Source: RGIG7213 sp045652135 (lineage in GTDB: Bacteria; Bacillota; Clostridia; Oscillospirales; CAG-272). Taken from it: a DNA stretch of 8,585 bases. Shown here piece by piece: positions 1 through 5,835 of this stretch. Below the pieces are notes generated by a model. It did no database searches, had not been told where the DNA came from, and was given only the letters and a program-made list of their open reading frames with translations. The DNA lies in NCBI GenBank assembly GCA_045652135.1, contig JAZRTS010000043.1:1-8585 (forward strand), given 5' to 3'. Numbering within the stretch: position 1 is the stretch's first letter; every line of letters begins with the position of its first letter. Both the position numbers and the translations under genes were made by a program.

Positions 1-135
1 TTCTGTAAATTTATCTTTTTGAAATCCTTCGATACCTTCGGCATTATCGTAAAGCTCTCCGAAGGTCAGTTCCGGATGAAACTGACTTTCAAATATAAGC
101 TTAAACGCCCATTCTCTCGCTTCGCTTCTTTTCAT
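1..135 (-). CDS. nusB: NusB transcription antitermination protein, N-terminal fragment (runs off the window)
   Basis: Reading down from an ATG at 135, 45 codons stay open to the window edge. The protein begins MKRSEAREWAFKLIFESQF, which matches the usual NusB opening (basic start, an AR pair, then a helix ending in a LF-type hydrophobic pair), as in the Bacillus form that starts MKRRTAREKALQALF. NusB pairs with NusE (ribosomal protein S10) on boxA RNA in rRNA leaders and helps RNA polymerase resist termination. A good ribosome binding site, AAGGA at 148-144, lies 8 nt before the ATG and sits inside the last codons of ileS. Only 3 nt separate the ileS stop from this start, so the two genes are almost certainly co-transcribed. 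Roughly two thirds of a normal NusB is missing beyond the edge, so the RNA-binding and S10-contact surfaces cannot be checked. Confidence 0.85.
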   Translation of the reverse strand, partial: MKRSEAREWAFKLIFESQFHPELTFGELYDNAEGIEGFQKDKFTE

Positions 136-138
136 ATA

Positions 139-3100
139 TCAGTTCCTTTTTGTAACACCGAATGTTGCATCTTCTCCGTTGATATTCCAATCGGCTGTAT
201 ATGCACCGCCTTCGGAATATACGATTTCATCGGTCAATGTATCGTTTGATATCTTTTCAGCATTACGCTTAATAACTTCTGTTACCTTATCGGAGCCTGT
301 TACATTCAATGTGATCTTATCCATAACCTCAAAGCCTGCGTCCTTACGCATTGTCTGGATCTTGGAGATTATCTCACGTACAAAGCCTTCTTCAACAAGC
401 TCGTCTGTAAGAGTTGTATTGAGTACAACAGTTATTCCTCTGTCTGCAACAGATTCAAAACCGCTTACCTTACCCGACTCAATGAGAAGATCTTCACGCT
501 CAAGTTCGTAAATCTCACCTGAAAGTGTAAGCTTCAGCTTGCCTGTTGCTTCAAGTTCATCCATAGCGGCGTTGCCGTCGATCGTCGAAAGAACCTCACG
601 ACATTCATTTATAAGCTTTCCGAGCTTTCTTCCGAGTGTCTTGAGCTGGGGCTTGAACGTAAATGTTGTAAACGCACGCATATCGTCAACGAATGATGCG
701 GATTTAACGTTAAGCTCATCCTTGATTATATCTGTATAATACTCGTTAAGTTTGCTTTCTGCATTGATAAACATTTCAGAAAGAGGCTGTCTGTTCTTTA
801 TTACAGCAGCATTTCTGCACGCACGGCCGAGAGCAACGATTTCAGCCGCTTCGTCCATTTCAGCTTCAAGCGCTTTGTTAATGAGCGATTCATCAGCTAC
901 GGGATAGTCGCAAAGATGTACGCTTTCGGGTGCTGTCTTGTCGTTAAGCGCAACGAGATTTCTGTAAATATCCTCTGTCATAAACGGAATCAGAGGTGCT
1001 GCAAGCTTGATGAACGTAACAAGCGATGTATACAGTGTCATATAAGCTGCGATCTTGTCATCTGTAAGATCCTTTGCCCAGAATCTCTCACGGCAACGGC
1101 GTACATACCAGTTGGAAAGCTCATCAACAAACTTTTCCATAGCACGTGCGGTTTCTGTGATCTTATAATCGCCGAGATAACCGTCTACGGTCTTTATAAG
1201 CGAGTTAAGCTTTGACAGTATCCACTTATCCATAACGGAAAGCTTGCTCTTGTCAAGTGTATAGTCTGATGCGTTGAAATTATCAATATTAGCGTAAAGC
1301 ACGAAGAACGCATAAGTGTTCCAGAGTGTTCCCATAAACTTACGCTGACCTTCGGTAACGGCAGCAGAATGGAAACGGTTGGGAAGCCAAGGTGCGCTGT
1401 TGGAATAGAAGTACCATCTGATAGCGTCAGCGCCGTGCTTTTCGAGTGCATCGAACGGATCAACCGCATTACCCTTGGATTTTGACATCTTCTGTCCGTT
1501 TTCGTCCTGAACGTGACCGAGAACGATAACATTTTTATAAGGTGCTTTATCAAATATAAGCGTTGAAATAGCAAGAAGCGAGTAGAACCAACCTCTTGTC
1601 TGGTCAACAGCCTCGGAAATAAAGTCTGCGGGGAAATTCTGATCAAACAATTCCTTATTTTCAAAGGGATAGTGCCACTGTGCAAAAGGCATAGCACCGG
1701 AGTCATACCAGCAGTCGATAACCTCCTTAACACGGTGCATTTCACCACCGCACTTGGGACACTTGATAGTAACTTCATCGATATAAGGACGGTGAAGCTC
1801 TATGTTATCGGGGCAGTTATCAGATATTTCCTTGAGCTCTGCAATACTGCCGATGCTGTGACGGTGGCCGCAAGAGCATTCCCAGATATTAAGAGGTGTA
1901 CCCCAATATCTGTCACGGGAGATACCCCAGTCCTGAACATTCTTAAGCCATTCGCCGAAGCGTCCTGTGCCTATTGTTTCTGGAATCCAGTTTATAGTAT
2001 CGTTATTTTTAAGGAGCTTGTCCTTGACCTCGGTCATTCTGATGAACCAAGTGTTTCTTGCGTAGTATATAAGAGGTGTATCACAACGCCAGCAGAAGGG
2101 ATATGAGTGTTCAAAGGGCAATGTCTTGAAAAGAAGTCCTCTTACTTTAAGATCGTAAAGAACATCCTTGTCAGCGTCCTTGCAGAATGTACCTTCCCAA
2201 GGTGTTTCCTTTGTCATACAGCCCTTTGCATCAACGAGCTGAACAAAAGGAAGACCGTATTTTCTTCCTACCTGTGCGTCATCTTCACCGAAAGCAGGTG
2301 CGATGTGAACGATACCTGTACCGTCTGTAAGTGTTACGTATTCAGCACAAGTTATATAGAATGCTTTTTCTTCGGGCTGTACGAAGTCAAACAACGGCAC
2401 GTATTCTCTGCCCTCAAGCTCAGCACCCGTATATCTTTCAATAATTTCGCACTCACCGACAACGTTTGATACAAGTGCTTCGGCAAGTATGTAGTATTCA
2501 TCATTTGCGAATACCTTTACATAATCCTCTTTAGCGTTTACGCAAAGCGCAACGTTTGACGGAAGTGTCCAGGGTGTCGTTGTCCATGCAAGGTAGTATG
2601 TGTTATCCTCACCCTTGACACGGAATTTTGCAATAGCAGACTTTTCTTTTACGTCTTTATACCCCTGCGCAACCTCGTGTGAAGAAAGAGGAGTTCCGCA
2701 ACGGGGGCAATAAGGAACGATCTTAAAGCCTTTGTAAAGAAGACCGTCATCATATACTTTTTTAAGGGACCACCAAACAGATTCGATAAAGTCATTTGTA
2801 TATGTGACATAAGGATCATTCATATCTGCCCAATATCCGACAGTTCCCGAAAAATCCTCCCACATTCCCTTATACTTCCAAACGCTTTCCTTGCATTTTG
2901 TTATAAAGGGTTCAAGACCGTACTGCTCTACCTGCTCCTTACCGTCAAGGCCGAGAAGCTTTTCAACCTCAAGCTCAACAGGAAGGCCGTGTGTATCCCA
3001 GCCTGCTTTACGCAAAACGTGATAACCCTTCATTGTTCTGTATCTCGGGATCATATCCTTGATAACACGTGTAAGAACGTGACCGATGTGAGGTTTACCG

Positions 3101-3252
3101 TTTGCTGTAGGGGGGCCGTCATAGAACGTGAAGTTTTCTCCACCTTCACGGATATCTATACTTTTCTCAAAAATTTTGTTTTCAGTCCAGAATTTTTCAG
3201 TTGCTTTTTCGCGTGACTGAAAGTCAAGATTGGACGGTACTTTGTTATACAT
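139..3252 (-). CDS. ileS: Isoleucyl-tRNA synthetase, type 2 (IleRS2)
   Basis: This 1037-residue class I synthetase charges tRNA-Ile with isoleucine in the cytoplasm. The HIGH signature is at residues 55-58 inside PPTANGKPHIGH, GWDTHGLPVE is at 84-93, and KMSKS is at 588-592. The editing (CP1) domain carries the Thr-rich WTTTPWTLPSN at 223-233 and GTGIVHIAPAFGEDD at 311-325, whose Asp residues fit the post-transfer editing site that removes Val-tRNA-Ile. Two zinc sites are visible: CPRC (182-185) with CWRC (387-390), and CSCGHRH (459-465) with CPKC (498-501). The anticodon-binding helical domain follows from about 660. The C-terminus, with LNTTLTDELVEEGFVREI near 950 and no final zinc knuckle, together with PPTANGxPHxGH, marks the type 2 (Thermus/eukaryote-like) class rather than the roughly 930-residue E. 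coli class. The ATG at 3252 has GGAG 8 nt upstream. It has its own promoter and is followed by nusB. All catalytic motifs are intact. Confidence 0.97.
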   Translation of the reverse strand: MYNKVPSNLDFQSREKATEKFWTENKIFEKSIDIREGGENFTFYDGPPTANGKPHIGHVLTRVIKDMIPRYRTMKGYHVLRKAGWDTHGLPVELEVEKLLGLDGKEQVEQYGLEPFITKCKESVWKYKGMWEDFSGTVGYWADMNDPYVTYTNDFIESVWWSLKKVYDDGLLYKGFKIVPYCPRCGTPLSSHEVAQGYKDVKEKSAIAKFRVKGEDNTYYLAWTTTPWTLPSNVALCVNAKEDYVKVFANDEYYILAEALVSNVVGECEIIERYTGAELEGREYVPLFDFVQPEEKAFYITCAEYVTLTDGTGIVHIAPAFGEDDAQVGRKYGLPFVQLVDAKGCMTKETPWEGTFCKDADKDVLYDLKVRGLLFKTLPFEHSYPFCWRCDTPLIYYARNTWFIRMTEVKDKLLKNNDTINWIPETIGTGRFGEWLKNVQDWGISRDRYWGTPLNIWECSCGHRHSIGSIAELKEISDNCPDNIELHRPYIDEVTIKCPKCGGEMHRVKEVIDCWYDSGAMPFAQWHYPFENKELFDQNFPADFISEAVDQTRGWFYSLLAISTLIFDKAPYKNVIVLGHVQDENGQKMSKSKGNAVDPFDALEKHGADAIRWYFYSNSAPWLPNRFHSAAVTEGQRKFMGTLWNTYAFFVLYANIDNFNASDYTLDKSKLSVMDKWILSKLNSLIKTVDGYLGDYKITETARAMEKFVDELSNWYVRRCRERFWAKDLTDDKIAAYMTLYTSLVTFIKLAAPLIPFMTEDIYRNLVALNDKTAPESVHLCDYPVADESLINKALEAEMDEAAEIVALGRACRNAAVIKNRQPLSEMFINAESKLNEYYTDIIKDELNVKSASFVDDMRAFTTFTFKPQLKTLGRKLGKLINECREVLSTIDGNAAMDELEATGKLKLTLSGEIYELEREDLLIESGKVSGFESVADRGITVVLNTTLTDELVEEGFVREIISKIQTMRKDAGFEVMDKITLNVTGSDKVTEVIKRNAEKISNDTLTDEIVYSEGGAYTADWNINGEDATFGVTKRN

Positions 3253-3270
3253 AATAATTTCTCCGTTATA

Positions 3271-3285
3271 TACCGCTTAGCGGTA
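3271..3285 (-). promoter_or_regulatory. Perfect 6-bp hairpin in the ileS leader
   Basis: The minus strand reads TACCGCTAAGCGGTA, a perfect palindrome with 6-bp arms and a 3-nt loop. It starts roughly 17 nt after the inferred transcription start and ends about 6 nt before the GGAG ribosome binding site (3264-3261). It has no U-tract after it, so it is not a terminator. It could protect the 5' end of the message, or it could be a protein or RNA contact point that tunes ileS translation. The inverted repeat is directly visible; the role is a guess. Confidence 0.5.
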
Positions 3286-3307
3286 GAATATAATTATATT
3301 TATTAAT

Positions 3308-3336
3308 ATAATATCACGGATTGAATAAAAATGCAA
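3308..3336 (-). promoter_or_regulatory. Sigma-A promoter for ileS
   Basis: On the minus strand, TTGCAT (3336-3331) is followed after exactly 17 nt by TATTAT (3313-3308). The bases just before the -10 are TGA, which makes an extended -10 element (TGnTATTAT) and would compensate for the mediocre -35. The predicted start of transcription is near 3301, giving a leader of about 49 nt before the ileS ATG. The sequence upstream (3337-3373) is extremely A/T rich and could act as an UP element. The leader is far too short for a T-box. Confidence 0.75.
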
Positions 3337-3373
3337 TAGATTTAAAGAAAAAATCTGTTTTTTTGAATAAAAA

Positions 3374-4927
3374 TTATATATTTTTGTTACTTTTAAAAAT
3401 CCCCGTAAACCACTTTTCATCTTCATTGGTAACGCAGTAAGTAATTCGCAAAAAAATATAATACAAAATGAGGCTTATACACACACCGCTCAGACAAAAG
3501 GATACGTCGAACGAAAATTTAATATTAAAGACACCAAACAAAACACTGCAAAGGCTTGTTGCGCCGACTATACTTATAATCGGTGCAAAAACATCAAAAA
3601 ATATATTGACCTTAAGTGTAAGGATTTTGAAAAGTCTTTGCATTGAAAGGGCTGCATTTATGAGCTCACACACATATACGACGATAACATACCCCTTTAT
3701 ACCAAGCGGCGGAAGCAAAAAGTAAACGAGTATAACAGATACAATTGCATCAACGATGTTATATCTCATTGAATATATTTGCTCGCCCATTCCTTTAAGG
3801 ACGGCATCAACGGAGTTATCCAGATACATAACGGGAATTAAGGCGGCAAATATTTTTATATAAAATCCCGCTTCTCTGCTGTCATAAAGAAGTATACCGA
3901 GAGCGTCGGAGAAATAAATAAACAGCCCCGAAATCGCAACGGAAAATATGATCGTGAGCTTAAAAATTCTCCGTGTTACATAGTCAATATGCTTTTTCTC
4001 TCCCTGCTCTTTATATCTCGTTATTTCAGGTATAACAAGCGATGAAAAGGCAGACAAAAACGCAAGTGGGAAAAATATAACGGGAAAAACCATTCCCGAA
4101 ATAGTGCCGTATGAGGAAAGCGCCGCATCACTGTTCGCACCACCTTTGATAAGCCCCTTCGGTATCAAAAGATTTTCAAGTGTCATAAGTGCCGAACGAA
4201 TATATGCGGAAAATGCCACCGGAAGCGACATTTTTAAAAGTCGCATAGTAATATTTGATGACGGCTCTCCTTTAAGCTCCTTTGTGTTTTTCCGTACATC
4301 AAAAATATAGAGAATAAACGACACAATAAATGCAAGTATCTCCGAAATACACATTCCTATAACAACCGCAACGGTTGCCGACTCAACATCGTCGCCGCTG
4401 ACCATGACAAAAAGTGTTACAGTCAGAAATATCCTTATGAACTGTTCAAGAACATTTGTAATTGCGTTTTTTATCACCCGTCTGACAGCACAGAAATATC
4501 CGCCAAGCGCCGAGGAAATCGAGAGAAAAGGAAGTGATATTGCAAGTATTTTGAGTGACTTTACAGCACGGATATCGCACAACCATTTAAGTGATATTGG
4601 CTCTGCAAAAGAAAACAGAACCACAAATGAAAGCATCCCGAATGCAAGACTGTACATAAGACATTTACGCATAGCAAGACGTACACCAACACCTGATCCC
4701 TTTACCAACTCCTGCGAAACAAGCCTCGTCGAAGCAAGGTGAACACCCGATGTTGCAAACGTCACTCCGAATGTATAAACCGACAGAACAAGCGAAAAAA
4801 GTCCCATTCCGACCGAGCCTATTTTATTGGTTATGTAAACATTGAAAACCACGGAAACAAAACGCATAAAGACTGAGGTTAACGTCAAAACCATTCCGTT
4901 TATAAAAAACTTCTTAATAACCTTCAA
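3374..4927 (-). CDS. SpoVB/MATE-like oligosaccharide flippase, probable TTG start
   Basis: A 517-residue integral membrane protein of the MOP (MATE/MurJ/Wzx) exporter superfamily, closest in feel to the clostridial stage V sporulation protein B group. About 14 hydrophobic helices can be picked out, roughly at 11-31, 42-65, 90-108, 125-147, 158-176, 185-207, 232-250, 272-300, 321-341, 354-372, 390-408, 411-431, 443-465 and 472-496. The stretch VDAVLKGMGEQIYSMRYNIVD (373-393) and the following LLPPLGIKGYVIVVY region resemble the SpoVB family. Such proteins move lipid-linked sugars across the membrane; SpoVB is needed for spore cortex peptidoglycan. The start is most likely TTG at 4927: the basic KVIKKFF before helix 1 is typical, and AAGG with a second GG (4943-4937) lies 9-12 nt upstream. 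The next in-frame ATG, residue 12, has no good ribosome binding site and would clip the basic N-terminus. Whether it acts in sporulation or in vegetative wall or capsule synthesis cannot be told. Confidence 0.85.
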   Translation of the reverse strand: MKVIKKFFINGMVLTLTSVFMRFVSVVFNVYITNKIGSVGMGLFSLVLSVYTFGVTFATSGVHLASTRLVSQELVKGSGVGVRLAMRKCLMYSLAFGMLSFVVLFSFAEPISLKWLCDIRAVKSLKILAISLPFLSISSALGGYFCAVRRVIKNAITNVLEQFIRIFLTVTLFVMVSGDDVESATVAVVIGMCISEILAFIVSFILYIFDVRKNTKELKGEPSSNITMRLLKMSLPVAFSAYIRSALMTLENLLIPKGLIKGGANSDAALSSYGTISGMVFPVIFFPLAFLSAFSSLVIPEITRYKEQGEKKHIDYVTRRIFKLTIIFSVAISGLFIYFSDALGILLYDSREAGFYIKIFAALIPVMYLDNSVDAVLKGMGEQIYSMRYNIVDAIVSVILVYFLLPPLGIKGYVIVVYVCELINAALSMQRLFKILTLKVNIFFDVFAPIISIVGATSLCSVLFGVFNIKFSFDVSFCLSGVCISLILYYIFLRITYCVTNEDEKWFTGIFKSNKNI

Positions 4928-4936
4928 AAAAATAAA

Positions 4937-4943
4937 CCGCCTT
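4937..4943 (-). promoter_or_regulatory. Ribosome binding site supporting the TTG start of the flippase
   Basis: The minus strand reads AAGGCGG at 4943-4937, ending 9 nt before TTG at 4927. It is the only purine-rich Shine-Dalgarno-like match near the 5' end of the reading frame, and no in-frame ATG lies between it and residue 12, so it decides the start in favour of TTG. Confidence 0.55.
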
Positions 4944-4960
4944 AAATTAATTGACGGTCT

Positions 4961-4992
4961 ATTATATGAAATAACTGTATTTTTTATGTAAA
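4961..4992 (-). promoter_or_regulatory. Candidate promoter for the flippase gene
   Basis: A perfect consensus -10, TATAAT, lies at 4966-4961 on the minus strand. The best -35 candidates are TTTACA (4992-4987, spacer 20) and TTACAT (4991-4986, spacer 19), both too far away to be ideal and both overlapping the tail of the upstream terminator. No extended -10 is present. Transcription would start near 4954, about 27 nt before the TTG. The position right after a strong terminator argues that some promoter is needed here, but the hexamer spacing is poor. Confidence 0.4.
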
Positions 4993-5021
4993 AAACGGGA
5001 ATGTAATACCATTCCCGTTTT
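4992..5021 (-). terminator. Intrinsic terminator after the HIT gene
   Basis: A perfect 12-bp inverted repeat has 8 GC-containing pairs (CGGGAATG with CATTCCCG) flanked by AAAA/TTTT and enclosing a 6-nt loop at 5004-5009. On the minus strand the stem is followed by a run of six T (4995-4990). It lies only 13 nt past the HIT stop codon and ends the alaS-mscL-HIT unit. The A-tract on the other side means it could also stop plus-strand transcription, though no plus-strand gene is seen. Confidence 0.9.
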
Positions 5022-5034
5022 ACAATATTGATTT

Positions 5035-5376
5035 TTATGCCATTTCGCCTGCAAGCTGTCTGCCGCCGATGATATGGAAATGTAAATGCTTAACGGTCTG
5101 GCAAGCATCGTCACCGCAGTTTGATACAACACGGTATCCATTTTTAAGACCTGCTGTTTTTGCGATTTCGGGTATTGCCTCGAAAATTTTTGCAACATAT
5201 TCACTGTTTTCAGCGGTTATCTCATCAACTGATGCTATATGTGCTTTTGGGACAACGAGAATATGTACAGGTGCCTGCGGATTTATATCCTTGAATGCGT
5301 AGCATTTCTCATCCTCATAAACCTTAGATGAAGGAATATCTCCGTTTATGATCTTACAGAATAAACAGTTTTCCAT
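5035..5376 (-). CDS. HIT (histidine triad) family protein, HinT-like adenylate hydrolase
   Basis: At 113 residues this is the standard size for the HinT branch of the histidine triad superfamily. The defining HxHxHxx motif is HLHFHII at residues 97-103, with H99 the expected nucleophile. The N-terminus has a CxxC pair (C4, C7) found in zinc-binding HinT proteins, and the nucleotide-pocket strand VHILVVPKAHI is at 37-47. HinT enzymes hydrolyse AMP-lysine and other phosphoramidates, and can act on aminoacyl-adenylates made by tRNA synthetases. The ATG shares its A with the mscL stop codon (TAATG, 1-nt overlap) and has only a weak AAGA-type ribosome binding site, so translation is probably coupled to mscL. 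The residue before the triad is K96, where Pro is common in the family (QTVPHLH); the catalytic residues themselves are intact. The physiological substrate is unknown. Confidence 0.93.
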   Translation of the reverse strand: MENCLFCKIINGDIPSSKVYEDEKCYAFKDINPQAPVHILVVPKAHIASVDEITAENSEYVAKIFEAIPEIAKTAGLKNGYRVVSNCGDDACQTVKHLHFHIIGGRQLAGEMA

Positions 5377-5831
5377 TATTCTTTGTTCTTCAAGCTGTCG
5401 CGGATCTCACGGAGAAGAAGAATATCTTCGGGCGTGGGTGCAGGAGCTTCTTCAACAACGGGTTCGTCCTTCTTCTTTCTTTCTTCCATCTTCGTGCGGT
5501 ACTTGATAATTACACGCAGAACGAGGAATACGCAGAATGCCATAAGCAAGAAGTCGATAACGAGCTGAATGAAGTTACCGTAGTTTATGGAGATAGCAGC
5601 CTGTGCAACTTCACCTGCTTCGTCAAGCACTTCTTCCTTGAGCACGTACTTCATATCAGAGAAATTAACGTTGCCGAGAAGAACGCTTATAGGGGGCATA
5701 ATAACATCGTTTACGAGTGAAGAAACGATCTTTGAGAATGCTCCGCCGATGATAACACCGGTTGCCATATCAATGATGTTACCCTTGGAAATGAAATCCT
5801 TGAATTCCTTGAAAAAATTGCTCTTTGCCAT
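5376..5831 (-). CDS. mscL: Large-conductance mechanosensitive channel MscL
   Basis: This 151-residue protein forms a homopentameric plasma-membrane pore that opens under high membrane tension and releases solutes during osmotic downshock. The N-terminal amphipathic helix (about 1-15) is followed by TM1 (about 20-48) with the hallmark GVIIGGAFSKIVSSLVNDVI stretch, then a loop with the NYGNFIQ element (83-89), TM2 (about 86-109) and a charged linker. The C-terminal bundle helix TPEDILLLREIRDSLK is at 133-148. The length is normal for the family. The ATG is 4 nt after the alaS stop codon, and AAGGAAGG (5847-5840) inside the end of alaS sits 8 nt upstream, a strong ribosome binding site. It is therefore in the alaS transcript and overlaps the HIT gene by one base. 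The linker (115-133) is rich in Lys, Glu and Pro. Nothing suggests divergence from a working channel. Confidence 0.97.
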   Translation of the reverse strand: MAKSNFFKEFKDFISKGNIIDMATGVIIGGAFSKIVSSLVNDVIMPPISVLLGNVNFSDMKYVLKEEVLDEAGEVAQAAISINYGNFIQLVIDFLLMAFCVFLVLRVIIKYRTKMEERKKKDEPVVEEAPAPTPEDILLLREIRDSLKNKE

Positions 5832-5835
5832 TTTA

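Noticed and set aside
1194..1778. A 194-residue reading frame on the minus strand within ileS
   Set aside because: It lies wholly inside ileS in another frame, has no ribosome binding site or recognisable domain, and its composition looks like frame-shifted coding DNA.
3271..3290. The ACCGC core in the ileS leader as part of a T-box antiterminator
   Set aside because: The T-box consensus around it (GGGTGGnACCGCG) is missing, the leader is too short, and there is no stem I or terminator. The bases are explained by a simple 15-nt palindrome.
3348..3364. A6-TCTG-T7 inverted repeat after the flippase stop codon as a terminator
   Set aside because: The stem is only A-T pairs with no GC core, so it would be unstable. 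It may serve as AT-rich upstream DNA for the ileS promoter; read-through from the flippase gene into ileS remains possible.
4962..5204. An 80-residue minus-strand reading frame spanning the HIT gene end and the terminator
   Set aside because: It overlaps the HIT gene in another frame and runs through the intrinsic terminator hairpin; no family resemblance.
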